From: Candidatus Epilinea brevis
Lineage (GTDB): Bacteria > Chloroflexota > Anaerolineae > Epilineales > Epilineaceae
NCBI GenBank assembly: GCA_016710785.1
Contig: JADJUE010000002.1
Span: 558,001 to 622,000, forward strand
Length of the DNA: 64,000 nucleotides
Direction of reading: 5' to 3'
Shown: piece by piece, positions 10,101 through 17,695 of the stretch
How the letters are laid out: each line of letters starts with the position of its first letter
Numbering within the stretch: position 1 is the first letter of the stretch
Notes under the pieces: generated by a model
Databases searched by the model: none
What the model was told of the DNA's origin: nothing
The model's input: only the letters and a program-made list of their open reading frames with translations
Program-made: the position numbers and the translations under genes

Positions 10101-10553
10101 CACCCTCGCGTACCGCCGCAGGGCTTCACGGCGCGTCTCGAGAAGCGATTCATTGTGGAGCTGAACACGCGCCTTGACCTGGACGTGGCCGCACGAGGTG
10201 GCTTGCGGTTGTGGGTCGACGACGCCTTGCTGACAGACGCCTGGGGCCGTTCCTCGGTCACGGCCAGCCTGCAAGTGATGCTGGCACCGGGCGAGCACCG
10301 CATCCTGGCCCACCACCGCGATGCCATCGGCGACGCCGCTCTACGCCTGGACGATCGCCTGGCATTGCCCGCCGATCCGGTCGGCGCAACACGCACCCCA
10401 GTCAGCATCTGGCCCACGCCGACAAGCACTTCCACACCCTTTCCAACGCCGGCCACAGCCACGATTACAATCACCGCAACCTCCCGCGCCACGCCAACGA
10501 TCCTTCGTTCACCTGCGCGGCACGCTTACTTGCCGTTGATCGGACAACAGTGA
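7188..10553 (+). CDS. Secreted NHL-repeat beta-propeller protein with PA14-like domain and LPLI tail
   Basis: 1121 aa from the ATG at 7188, with AGGAGG at 7176-7181; longer in-frame starts lack a site. A Sec signal peptide covers about residues 1-40. Residues 40-900 hold many NHL repeats of the form VDERDGTVYVVDTANHRVT, VAPDGTIYVADAGNHRI and LVVADTGNHRVQIFDDAG, giving stacked propellers. Residues 957-1060 look like a PA14-type beta-sandwich (ARGGLRLWVDDALL, APGEHRILAHH), which often binds sugars. A Thr/Pro linker follows, and the protein ends RHAYLPLIGQQ, the short Leu-Pro motif shared with other exported proteins in this window. Role inferred: surface-attached binding or adhesion. No catalytic residues were seen. 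Confidence 0.88.
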   Translation: MASRPCIKSVSTAVGRQWLALATVVAIGLAVPSRGSSVAIASPAGTTTVGHRLFVLGATDPVGGYRLPDGVAVDERDGTVYVVDTANHRVTAQTPRGEVRATFGGRGQGAGQLVEPKGSAVAPDGTIYVADAGNHRIQRFAPDGRVLAIWGRAGTGDGDFGGSYGGGGPVDVAVGPDGTVFAADLHGRLQTFTPDGMFIGEWDSLRCDRPVPVGDALTERLDPGPMHGSSVPVTAFRPLTTWRTSNQPLATAADGSVFVGSLSGIFHFSAKGRCLGEFSGEGEALGRLGGPGPSGLAVAPNGDVFVADVGNGRVQRFSPDGAFRGLWYLAGGQLRDLAFGIDGTLYVTQGQRLVRVSQDGHVLEHWGRADDLPFDADAPRGVAVQADGTIWVSSGDRIQHYTADGAYLGTVGAPGSAPGRLAGARGLEVTPTGRVFVAEMANHRVQVLDDAGRSEVSWGGEGDAGGELRGPADVTILRSNPLTDWLVVPEAGNHRISFFHQSGSWFGEMGSHGSAPERFDTPMGIATTNEGFWVADSGNDRLVYYDPFTATRFVGTSGTGPGNLDRPHDVVVGPAAELVVADTGNHRVQIFDDAGRSVARWGGFGHEPGRLIAPEGVALSPTGDVYVADSGNLRVQRFRPEGAFLGAWPTLGWARDVMAGGPRGASIDIAAAPDGRVFVADYVRGTILRYGADGQFEAAWAVVDPQLGPTRPEAVAVTPTGQVLVLGTLGVVFVYSALGDLVDRWPIQGDEDRRSVDVAVDPLGGVYVLFYHYSNPRVRRYRIDGTRMADWPLTGGDPGNMRPLRVEVGPDGTVYTLDEYGRSVERHDPNGLLLSRWSTGGEPLKSYPHGLAVGPDGRVFVSRNDLPELQIYGPDGTPRGALSTPGACDGRIAELDRKPMFTDFDRRRLAMRSDGTLLVAWRSACVEAYLTCPVTSPLWRVERYANAYLAESPVDVSAVAAVDLDWSRDLQHPRVPPQGFTARLEKRFIVELNTRLDLDVAARGGLRLWVDDALLTDAWGRSSVTASLQVMLAPGEHRILAHHRDAIGDAALRLDDRLALPADPVGATRTPVSIWPTPTSTSTPFPTPATATITITATSRATPTILRSPARHAYLPLIGQQ

Positions 10554-10700
10554 GTGCCGGTGGACTCCGCGTGTCCCGAGACGACCGGTGTTGCAGGCGA
10601 GGCTAATCAGCCGATCAAGTCGGTCCCTTCGCATGCAAGCGCTTTCGCGAGCAAGCGCTCGATCCCCAATTCAGCTACTTCGGCTGATGCGAATGGCGCT

Positions 10701-11162
10701 TCAAGCCGAGGTGGCCAAGGGTCCGCCGCTGCGCCTCAGCCAGGCCAGGCAGTCGCCTGGCGTGCCGACTGGGAACGGAAGGTGACTGAGCGCCGGGTTG
10801 CCGACGAAATGCTCCCGGTCGAGCGACACAAAGTAATCTGGGTAGACGGTCATGGCCTCGGCCAGGATCTGCGCGTCGGGAGCGTATGACAGCGCCTTGC
10901 CGGCAAGCTCCAACTGCAACTCACCCGCCATTGGCCCGACCTCGCAGCTGGCAGCGTCCAGGAGCAAGGCCACGGCCGGCCGGACTTCCGGTACCTTGCG
11001 CACCACGATGCCGTCGAGTTCGGCCAGCACCCGTGGCCCGACCAAGATCTGCACGACCGCAGCCTCCCCCAACTTCAGGAGCAATCGGGAGCCCCCTGTC
11101 TCCGACAGCAAGGCAGCAAACATCGCGCTCGTGTCAAGAAAGAGCCGCGGCCTAGGCCTCAT
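10701..11162 (-). CDS. PIN-domain ribonuclease toxin (VapC-like)
   Basis: 153 aa. The PIN fold is indicated by the N-terminal LFLDTSAMFAALL (first catalytic Asp), PRVLAELDGIV with a conserved Glu, and the late SYAPDAQILAEA and YFVSLDREHF segments that carry further acidic residues. Such enzymes cleave RNA and are usually held in check by a linked antitoxin. The start overlaps the end of the upstream AbrB-type gene by 11 bp, the classic arrangement of a co-translated toxin-antitoxin pair. Its RNA target is unknown. Confidence 0.85.
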   Translation of the reverse strand: MRPRPRLFLDTSAMFAALLSETGGSRLLLKLGEAAVVQILVGPRVLAELDGIVVRKVPEVRPAVALLLDAASCEVGPMAGELQLELAGKALSYAPDAQILAEAMTVYPDYFVSLDREHFVGNPALSHLPFPVGTPGDCLAWLRRSGGPLATSA

Positions 11163-11421
11163 ACCGGGCGCGTTCCTCCCGAATGGCCTTCAACATGCTC
11201 TCGAGATCCTCTCCCTGCTCGTGCAACCGGGTTGCCACCATGTCGGCGAGCGCATCGACTCGCGACTCGCGGCGGCTGAGTACAAACACCCCCCCCAAGT
11301 CCAACAGCGTGAGTCTGTCGCCGGGGCGGATACCGTAGGCTTCGCGGAGAGACTGCGGAAGCGTTATGAGTCCGCGCGCGGCAACCTGAACCTCTAGTGT
11401 GTCCGCTTGAAGCGTCTGCAT
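11152..11421 (-). CDS. SpoVT/AbrB-fold antitoxin
   Basis: 89 aa. The N-terminal half reads as an AbrB swapped-hairpin DNA-binding domain: VQVAARGLITLPQSLREAYGIRPGDRL, then a short beta hairpin LLDLGGVFVLSR. The C-terminal helix (residues 55-89, RVDALADMVATRLHEQGEDL) is a likely toxin-binding segment. In this family the protein both neutralises the PIN toxin and represses its own operon. A CTGATACTGAGCG-like AT-rich patch just upstream (about 11440-11465) may hold the operator, but I cannot define it. Confidence 0.85.
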   Translation of the reverse strand: MQTLQADTLEVQVAARGLITLPQSLREAYGIRPGDRLTLLDLGGVFVLSRRESRVDALADMVATRLHEQGEDLESMLKAIREERARYEA

Positions 11422-11548
11422 CCATGACCTCCCGATCGTCTGTGATACTGAGCGTCAGTATATCCGACACGCAGTGTAGCAACAAGGCACAGGCGGGAGA
11501 CACTGAACCTGCTTCAGCTATCGCCCAGCCGTCACGCCCTCGACCTAC

Positions 11549-12481
11549 CTAGCCCAGATGCTCCCCGAACCAGGCCACCAGTCGCGGCCAGGCGTCCTTG
11601 GCCGCCGCCTCGTTGTAGCCGCCGGCCCGCGAGTCGTTGAAGAAGGCGTGGCCCGCCTCCGGATAGACATGGACCTCCACCGTGGCGCCGGCCGCCTTCA
11701 ACGCGTCCTCCATGGCCGTGACGTCGGCCACCGGGATGCCAGTGTCCAGGCCGCCATAGAAGCCCAGCACCGGGCAGGTGACCGCAGCCGCGCCCGCCGC
11801 GTCCAGCGGCTTGCCGTACCAGGCCGCCACCGCCCCCACTCGCGGGTCGCCCGAGGCCGCGGCCTGCAAGGCCAGGCCGCCGCCCATGCAGAAGCCGGTG
11901 ATGCCCACCGCCGGACCCCGTACCTGGTCCTTCAGGTTGAGCAGGAAGTCTCCGGCCTGCAGGATCTCCTGCAGGGCCGCCGCCTGATCCAGCGCCATCA
12001 CCAGCTTGCGGGCTTCGTCCGGCTCGGTGGCCACCGCACCGTGGTACAGGTCCGGCGCCAGCACCGCGAAACCCTCGCCGGCCAGGCGATTGGCCACCGC
12101 CTTGATGTGGCCGTCGAGGCCCCACCATTCCTGGATCAGGATCACGCCCGGCAGCAGGCCGCTGGCTTCCGGCAGCGCCAGATAGCCGCTGAAGGCCTGA
12201 TCGCCGCTCTGGCCGTAGGTGACCACGGCCCCGGTGACCAGCCCCGCCGCGCCGGCGCTGATCGATTGCACGACGGTGGGCTCGGGGGGCGTTGTCGACG
12301 CGGCGGCGGGCTCCAGAACCGGCGGCGGGTTCGTCGCCGGCGAGCTGCTGCAGCCGGCCAGCAGCCAGTTCGCCGTGGCCGCGCTGCCCAGGGCCGCGGT
12401 GGCGCGGCTGAGGAAGGTGCGGCGGCTGATCTCGCCCACCTGGAAGGAGCGGACGAGTTGCATGACGTGGATGCGGTCCAT
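11549..12481 (-). CDS. Dienelactone hydrolase-family protein, Tat-exported lipoprotein
   Basis: 310 aa. The N-terminus carries a twin-arginine motif (ISRRTFLSRA) followed by a hydrophobic stretch and a lipobox (LLAGC, Cys near residue 43), so it should be a folded, membrane-anchored lipoprotein outside the cell. After a Pro/Ala-rich spacer comes an alpha/beta-hydrolase domain with PGVILIQEWWGL, the nucleophile elbow GITGFCMGGG (Cys, as in carboxymethylenebutenolidase), a late LGFYGGLDTGIP with the acid, and PEAGHAFFND with the catalytic His. AGGAGG lies 10 nt upstream of the ATG at 12481. The substrate is unknown; Tat export is less usual for this family. Confidence 0.87.
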   Translation of the reverse strand: MDRIHVMQLVRSFQVGEISRRTFLSRATAALGSAATANWLLAGCSSSPATNPPPVLEPAAASTTPPEPTVVQSISAGAAGLVTGAVVTYGQSGDQAFSGYLALPEASGLLPGVILIQEWWGLDGHIKAVANRLAGEGFAVLAPDLYHGAVATEPDEARKLVMALDQAAALQEILQAGDFLLNLKDQVRGPAVGITGFCMGGGLALQAAASGDPRVGAVAAWYGKPLDAAGAAAVTCPVLGFYGGLDTGIPVADVTAMEDALKAAGATVEVHVYPEAGHAFFNDSRAGGYNEAAAKDAWPRLVAWFGEHLG

Positions 12482-12671
12482 GATCGAAGGGCCTCCTGGG
12501 CTGGGGTCGGATCGGCCGGTCGCGCTCGCGCGCCGACGCCAGGATTGTAGCCCCTAGGTTGGATCCAGGGTAGACCGATCGGCTTCCGGTGCGGACTTCA
12601 CCGTGGCGCTGAGCTGGTTGCGGCCAGGCGTTTCCCCGGCGTCGCCCCGTTTCATCCCACCTGCTTGCGTC

Positions 12672-12677
12672 TATAAT
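12672..12677 (+). promoter_or_regulatory. Probable -10 box upstream of the glycoside hydrolase gene
   Basis: A perfect TATAAT, 52 nt before the ATG at 12730. The -35 region (about 12650-12655, TTTCAT) is weak. Confidence 0.45.
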
Positions 12678-12729
12678 CACGCCTTCGGCGGGCCTTCCCT
12701 GAGCCCTCCGCCCACTGGAGCCTCAGCCC

Positions 12730-14043
12730 ATGATCCCCAGTCGCCGTCTGCAGCGTTCGTGGACCCTCCTGGCCGGAGTTGCCATGGCTCTGGCGCTGGG
12801 AGCCTGTCTGGGTAAGGGCCGTGACCTGCCCACTGAGCAGGCGCCCGGCATCGACGCCGAGCCCACACCCGTCCTGCGCGGCGCCCCCCTGCCCGATGGT
12901 TTCCAGTCGGCGTTGGCAGCCGTCACCCCCGGTCCGACGGAAACCGCGGGCGAGGGCGGGCCCACGGTAGTCCCGCTGGACGAACAGCCCCTGCCGATGC
13001 CCCAGATCGAACCGGTGACCATGAGCGCGCCCGATTACGGCATCCAGGCCTTTCTGTGGTGGCGGCCCGAGGTGGCGGACCGGGACCTCGACCTGGCCAA
13101 GCGCATGGGCTTCCGCTGGGTCAAGCAGATCTTCGGCTGGCGCGACATCGAACTGAGCAAGGGGCAGTTCGACTGGACGCGCTCGGATCGCATCGTCAAG
13201 CAGGCGGCGCAGCACGGGCGACAGCTGCTCATCCGCATCGACCACCAGCCCGAATGGGCGCGCTTCGGCTGCAACCTGATGGGCCCACCGCAGAACCTGC
13301 AGGATCTGGCGGATTACCTGACCGCCGTGGCCACCCGCTACCAGGGCCTTATCGGCGCCTACCAGATCTGGAACGAGCCCAACCTGGCTCGCGAATGGTG
13401 CGACCTCGCGCCGGATCCGGCCCTCTACGCCAAGATGCTCAACGTCAGCTATGCCGCCATCAAGGCCGCCGATCCGCGGGCCCTGGTCATCAGCGCCGGC
13501 CTCTCGCCCACCGGCTCCCAGCCGCCTGAAGCCATGCCCGACGACGAATACCTGACCCAGCTCTACGAGGCCATGGGCGGCTCCTCCGACGGCCACTTCG
13601 ACATCCTGGGCGTTCACGCCGCCGGCTTCGCGGCCCCGCCCGAGATCTCACCCGACGAGGCGGCCGCCAATGCCGACTACGGCAGCGAGCGCTTCTTCAC
13701 CTTCCGTCGCGTCGAGGACCTGCGCGCCATCCAGGTATCCTTCGGCGAGCGGGACAAGCGCGTGGCCGTGCTGGAGATGGGCTGGACCAGCGACACCGTG
13801 AACCCCGCCTACGCCTGGCATGCCGTCAGCGAGGCGGAAAAGGCGGACTACCTGGTGCGTGCCTATGCGTACGCCGAGGCCAACTGGCAACCCTGGATCG
13901 CGGTGATGAGCACCATCTACCTCTGCGATCAGGACTGGACCCCCGACGACGAGCAGTACTGGTGGTGCGTCAACGAGCCCGACGGTACCGAGCGACCGGC
14001 CTTCGCCGCGCTCACGGCGATGCGCAAGGTGCCGGCGCGCTGA
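12730..14043 (+). CDS. Glycoside hydrolase-like TIM-barrel lipoprotein
   Basis: 437 aa. It has a lipoprotein signal with lipobox LALGAC (Cys near residue 26) and a low-complexity spacer to about residue 95. The C-terminal (beta/alpha)8 domain resembles clan-A glycoside hydrolases (GH39/GH5-like). YQIWNEPNLAREW supplies the acid/base Glu of the Asn-Glu-Pro motif, and VAVLEMGWTSD is placed where the nucleophile Glu is expected. FRWVKQIFGWRDIELSKGQFDW is the characteristic early-barrel segment. Likely cleaves extracellular polysaccharide at the membrane surface; the linkage is not predictable. It ends at a bidirectional terminator. Confidence 0.78.
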   Translation: MIPSRRLQRSWTLLAGVAMALALGACLGKGRDLPTEQAPGIDAEPTPVLRGAPLPDGFQSALAAVTPGPTETAGEGGPTVVPLDEQPLPMPQIEPVTMSAPDYGIQAFLWWRPEVADRDLDLAKRMGFRWVKQIFGWRDIELSKGQFDWTRSDRIVKQAAQHGRQLLIRIDHQPEWARFGCNLMGPPQNLQDLADYLTAVATRYQGLIGAYQIWNEPNLAREWCDLAPDPALYAKMLNVSYAAIKAADPRALVISAGLSPTGSQPPEAMPDDEYLTQLYEAMGGSSDGHFDILGVHAAGFAAPPEISPDEAAANADYGSERFFTFRRVEDLRAIQVSFGERDKRVAVLEMGWTSDTVNPAYAWHAVSEAEKADYLVRAYAYAEANWQPWIAVMSTIYLCDQDWTPDDEQYWWCVNEPDGTERPAFAALTAMRKVPAR

Positions 14044-14123
14044 CCCAAGGCGCTGCGGTCTCAGACCTGCTGCCCGTCGCTCCAGCGACCCGCCGGCACC
14101 GACCGGCCACCGCGGACGGCAGG

Positions 14124-14169
14124 CAACAAGAAGATGGCCTGCCGCAGGGGGCAGGCCATCTTCTTGTTG
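14124..14169. terminator. Bidirectional terminator with perfect 19-bp stem
   Basis: The arms at 14124-14142 and 14151-14169 are exact inverted repeats beginning CAACAAGAAGATGG, with an 8-nt loop. The hairpin lies between the convergent genes ending at 14043 and 14218. Confidence 0.8.
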
Positions 14170-14217
14170 GATGCTTGGTTGCTACCCAGGCCTGGAGGCC
14201 CGGCTTGCATGGCGCGA

Positions 14218-14805
14218 TCAGGGGCAGGGGGCGACGCCTTCCGGCCAGGCGATGAAGCTGCCCAGCACCCGCTTCTCGCGCGTGGTGCCGCGGCCGGCGG
14301 TGGTGGTCTCCACGATCAGGGCGCTGAAGCTGCCGTGCATGTTCTCCGGCGAATCGAAGAGGCCGCGGATCATGAGGGTGTTCACGTCGCGGGTGCTGCA
14401 GATGGGATCCGTGCCGCGGCAGGGGGCGCGGGTGCAACGTCCGCCGGGGGGCGGGTTGGGGCCCGGCTGGTTGGCCGGCCGGCAGGTCGTGTCCAGCCGG
14501 TTGCGGCGGAAGATGAACTGCTCGTCGGTGATGGATGCCAGGCCCGTGCCGGCGAAGTTGCCTTCGGCGGTGGTCAGGTGGAGGGTCTCGGGTGGCCCCT
14601 GCTGGATATCGACCATTTCGGCGTAGCGCAGGTCGTCCGACAAGGTGATGCGCACCGAACCGTTCTGGTCGGTCAGACCGCACCAGGACTTCGCGGCCGG
14701 CTTGACGACCGTACGCTGGGCATGGGCCATCCCCATGCCGACGCCGCCCAGCGCCACCAGGGCGACCAAGGTCCCGCGCACAAGGGAAGGAAATTGGATC
14801 TTCAC
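14218..14805 (-). CDS. Secreted protein of unknown function
   Basis: 195 aa from a GTG at 14805, with CAGGAG 6 nt upstream and a strong promoter about 60 nt away. The frame is open far upstream, but those codons have no start signal and overlap the opposite gene. Residues 1-30 form a Sec signal (FPSLVRGTLVALVAL to MAHA). The mature part is probably a beta-rich domain with six Cys (SWCGLTDQNG, TTCRPANQPG, GRCTRAPCRG, DPICSTRDV), plausibly disulfide-bonded. I do not recognise the family. It is divergent from another secreted protein gene and shares a palindromic promoter region with it. Confidence 0.7.
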   Translation of the reverse strand: MKIQFPSLVRGTLVALVALGGVGMGMAHAQRTVVKPAAKSWCGLTDQNGSVRITLSDDLRYAEMVDIQQGPPETLHLTTAEGNFAGTGLASITDEQFIFRRNRLDTTCRPANQPGPNPPPGGRCTRAPCRGTDPICSTRDVNTLMIRGLFDSPENMHGSFSALIVETTTAGRGTTREKRVLGSFIAWPEGVAPCP

Positions 14806-14866
14806 GGCGTTCTCCTGACGGCTGCGCCCGACACGGCTAGCGGGCTCGATTCGCGAGGCACTGTCC

Positions 14867-14895
14867 ATTATAATAGCAACGCTCGGGCCTGTCGA
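14867..14895 (-). promoter_or_regulatory. Strong sigma-70-type promoter for the 14805 gene, palindromic -10
   Basis: On the minus strand: TCGACA (complement of 14890-14895), 17-bp spacer, TATAAT (complement of 14867-14872). The core ATTATAAT at 14867-14874 is its own reverse complement, so a -10 box also exists on the plus strand at 14869-14874. Confidence 0.65.
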
Positions 14896-14964
14896 TGGTT
14901 TCGAGGCCAATCCTGCGCGGCCGGCGTTGCCCGTCCGCATCATCGGCCCGGCGGCACGGGACAC

Positions 14965-14993
14965 TTGCCGCCGCGGCAATCGTGGGCTACAGT
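14965..14993 (+). promoter_or_regulatory. Probable promoter for the 15043 gene
   Basis: TTGCCG at 14965-14970 (4/6), 17-bp spacer, TACAGT at 14988-14993 (4/6), about 50 nt upstream of the ATG at 15043, which has its own AAGGAGG. Confidence 0.45.
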
Positions 14994-15042
14994 GGCGGAA
15001 AGGGTCCGAACCAGGTCCCGCTTCCGCCAGAAGGAGGCTTTC

Positions 15043-16131
15043 ATGCGCATCGCCATCCGCTTCATCACCTTGCTGATCCTGCTCGTTTGCCTGGGCATCG
15101 GTGCCGCCCGCCCCTCGGCCGCCCAGACCCTGCCTCCGGTTCGGGAGCAGCGTGCGCCCTCGCTGGTGTTCAATCCGCATCCTGAGATCCAGGACTTCAT
15201 GGCGGTCTGGTCCGAGGACCGCGGCAAGAACGCCGATCTCTTCGCCAAGCGGCTCTTCAACAGCGGACTGCCCAAGGGCGGCCCGGAGAAGCAGGGATCC
15301 CAGATCATCCGCACCGAAGGCAAGCCCGACGCCGACGACCACGGTCCGCGGGTGGACCCTTCGATTGTGTACAACAGCATCACGGAAGAGCATCTGGTGG
15401 TCTACAGCCAGTTCGTGGACGAAGATGAGGGCTGGAACCTCTTTGCGGTGCGGGTGAGCGCGGCGGGGTTTGCCGTCGGGCGACCGCGAGAGATCGTGGG
15501 CGGCGTGGGCGACCAGCAGCGACCTGATGTGGCCCTGGTCAACACGGGCGGACAGAGCGAAGGCGACATGCTGGTCGTCTACGACGACAACACCCGCGAT
15601 GTGGATGAGGTCTGGGCGATACGAATGCGGTCCAACGGTTTTCCTCTCGGCAAGCCCTACGTGCTGGTGCGCGAGCCCAATGTCAACGCCAGCGACCCCA
15701 CGACCAATGGCAGCGCCGTGTCCTGGGTGGATGACCGGGCGGGACAGAACGACATCTGGGTTCAGCCCCTGCGCAACGGCAAGCCGCTCGGAATGGCGCG
15801 CTTCCTGGTCGGCGACGAGTTCGCCGACGACTTCGCTCCGCGCTACGGCTCCGGCGGTCTGATCTGGAACACCTACGACGCCACCACCGGCACCGACATT
15901 CGCGGCGCGCAGGTCTACGACGAGAACAACCGCACCCGCGGCCCCAGCTTCGGCGTGTTGGTCCCGGTGGCCGACCAGGCCTGGCCGGATGCAGCCACCA
16001 ATGCCGACGGGCAGTCCGTCGTGCTGTTCAGCGACAACCGCTCCGGGCGCTTCAACCTCTATGCCATCCGCATCGTGAACTTCCGGTTGATCGGCCATGA
16101 ATTCCCGGTGTTGCTCAACAAGACGCCCTGA
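15043..16131 (+). CDS. Secreted beta-propeller-like protein
   Basis: 362 aa from the ATG at 15043, with AAGGAGG at 15031-15037. A longer open frame upstream is not supported. A Sec signal peptide spans about residues 1-28 (ITLLILLVCLGIG, cleavage near PSAAQ). The mature protein has repeated blades of about 45-50 residues with an 'x-V-W-S/V-x-D-x-R' theme: FMAVWSEDRGKNADLF, HLVVYSQFVDEDEGWNLF, MLVVYDDNTRDVDEVW, SAVSWVDDRAGQNDIW, SVVLFSDNRSGRFNLY. That fits a six-bladed propeller of the TolB/sialidase-like kind without catalytic residues. Likely an exported binding protein. It stops about 50 bp before a hairpin terminator. Confidence 0.75.
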   Translation: MRIAIRFITLLILLVCLGIGAARPSAAQTLPPVREQRAPSLVFNPHPEIQDFMAVWSEDRGKNADLFAKRLFNSGLPKGGPEKQGSQIIRTEGKPDADDHGPRVDPSIVYNSITEEHLVVYSQFVDEDEGWNLFAVRVSAAGFAVGRPREIVGGVGDQQRPDVALVNTGGQSEGDMLVVYDDNTRDVDEVWAIRMRSNGFPLGKPYVLVREPNVNASDPTTNGSAVSWVDDRAGQNDIWVQPLRNGKPLGMARFLVGDEFADDFAPRYGSGGLIWNTYDATTGTDIRGAQVYDENNRTRGPSFGVLVPVADQAWPDAATNADGQSVVLFSDNRSGRFNLYAIRIVNFRLIGHEFPVLLNKTP

Positions 16132-16180
16132 TTGATAGCTTTTGGCGGGTCTTCCTAGAGCTTTTGGAAGGCTGGCGGTG

Positions 16181-16226
16181 CGACAATGAAGGCCGACCTC
16201 CGCAAGGGTGTCGGCCTTTGTCGTTT
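16181..16226 (+). terminator. Intrinsic terminator after the 15043 gene
   Basis: AAGGCCGAC at 16189-16197 pairs with GTCGGCCTT at 16210-16218. Outer bases CGACAA and TTGTCG extend the stem, and a TTTT tract follows. Confidence 0.65.
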
Positions 16227-16292
16227 TCCGGCGGATCGCCTGAGCCATTGCGGCTCGCGGCACCGCCCTGCGGCCTCTCCTGGAGCCCATCG

Positions 16293-17630
16293 ATGAACAG
16301 CCATAGCAGCTCTGACCAGAACACCACCGCCCTGGAGGCGGCTCTGGCGGCGAGATCCAGCCGCCTTCCCGGATTCTACCGCCTGTCGGTGGCCCAGCGC
16401 CGGGCCATCGTGGCCAGTTGGGCCGGGCTGAGCGCGGCGGAGGCCAACCACTTCGACTGCGGCCTGCCGCTGGAACGGGCCGACGCCATGATCGAAAACG
16501 TCGTGGGCTGCTTCTCCCTGCCGGTCGGCATCGCCACCAACTTCACGGTGGACGGACGAGACCTGCTCGTCCCCATGGCTGTCGAAGAGCCCAGCGTGGT
16601 TGCGGCGGCCTCTCACGGCGCGTTGATGGTCCGTGCCGGGGGCGGCTTCGTGACCGCTGTCGATGAGCCGGTGATGATCGGGCAGATTCAGGTCATGGGC
16701 CTCAACGCCGAGCAGATGGCGCCGGCCTGCGCCCGCCTGCGCGCCTTGGAAGCCGACATCCTGGCCGTGGCCCATGCCCAGAGCGCGAGCCTGCCGCGTC
16801 TGGGGGGCGGCGCGCGAGCGCTCGAGATTCGACCTTTCCCCGAAACGCCGGCCGGGCCGATGCTGGTGGTGCACCTGCTGTACGACACCCGCGACGCGAT
16901 GGGCGCCAACGCGGTCAACACGGCCTGCGAAGCCATCGCGCCCGTGATCGAGGCGGCGACCGGCGGGCAGGTGCTCATGCGCATCCTCTCCAACCTGGCC
17001 GACCGCCGGTTGGCCCGCGCCAGCTGCCGGGTGCCGGTGGCTCAACTGTCGAAGGGCGGTCTTGAGGGTGCGGAGGTGGCGCGGCGCATCGTCGCCGCCA
17101 ACGCCTTGGCCGTGGTCGACCCCTACCGCGCGGCGACGCACAACAAGGGCATCCTCAACGGCATCGACCCGGTGGTCATCGCCACCGGCAACGACTGGCG
17201 CAGCGTGGAGGCCGGCGCGCACGCCTACGCGGCCCGCAGCGGGCAGTACCGCTCGCTCACCGACTGGAGCGTGGACGAGACCTCGGGGGACCTGCTCGGC
17301 TCCCTGGAACTGCCTCTGGCCTTGGGAACGGTGGGCGGAAGCTCGCGCAGCCATGCCCTGGCGGCCACCTGCCTGAAGGTCTTGGGCGCCAACGGTTCGC
17401 AGGAACTGGCCGCTACCGTGGCTTCCGTGGGGCTCGCGCAGAACCTGTCGGCCTTGCGGGCTCTCGTCAGCGAGGGTATCCAGAGCGGCCACATGGCCCT
17501 GCATGCGCGGCAGCTCGCCCTGGCCGCCGGTGCCTCGGCCGAAGCCGCGCATCGCATCGCGGAGCAGATGGTGCGCGAAGGGTCCGTGCGCAGCGCCCGG
17601 GCCGCAGAGCTGGTGGCCATCGGCGGCTGA
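16293..17630 (+). CDS. mvaA: Hydroxymethylglutaryl-CoA reductase, class II
   Basis: 445 aa from the ATG at 16293. It interconverts HMG-CoA and mevalonate using a nicotinamide cofactor, in the cytoplasm. Class-II-type features are present: the catalytic-Glu motif ENVVGCFSLPVG, VPMAVEEPSVVAAAS, the cofactor-binding DAMGANAVNT, the catalytic Lys in HNKGILNGID, and a late GHMALHAR with the His general acid. The length fits bacterial class II enzymes (about 430) and lacks the membrane anchor of eukaryotic ones. No other mevalonate-pathway gene is adjacent, so biosynthetic or degradative direction cannot be told from context. The weak TGGAG before the ATG makes the start moderately sure. Confidence 0.92.
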   Translation: MNSHSSSDQNTTALEAALAARSSRLPGFYRLSVAQRRAIVASWAGLSAAEANHFDCGLPLERADAMIENVVGCFSLPVGIATNFTVDGRDLLVPMAVEEPSVVAAASHGALMVRAGGGFVTAVDEPVMIGQIQVMGLNAEQMAPACARLRALEADILAVAHAQSASLPRLGGGARALEIRPFPETPAGPMLVVHLLYDTRDAMGANAVNTACEAIAPVIEAATGGQVLMRILSNLADRRLARASCRVPVAQLSKGGLEGAEVARRIVAANALAVVDPYRAATHNKGILNGIDPVVIATGNDWRSVEAGAHAYAARSGQYRSLTDWSVDETSGDLLGSLELPLALGTVGGSSRSHALAATCLKVLGANGSQELAATVASVGLAQNLSALRALVSEGIQSGHMALHARQLALAAGASAEAAHRIAEQMVREGSVRSARAAELVAIGG

Positions 17631-17695
17631 GGCGAGCCGTCGACCGCGGCGGGCGCGGGGGCGCCGGCGCGGCAGTCGGGGTGGTGACCGCCGGA

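Noticed and set aside
14134..15042. Long plus-strand open frame in front of the 15043 gene
   Set aside because: It is antisense to a secreted protein gene, has no start signal, and a clear AAGGAGG and signal peptide place the start at 15043.
14806..16290. Upstream extension of the 14805 gene to a 690-aa frame
   Set aside because: The extension is antisense to the 15043 gene; GTG at 14805 with CAGGAG and a signal peptide is the better start.
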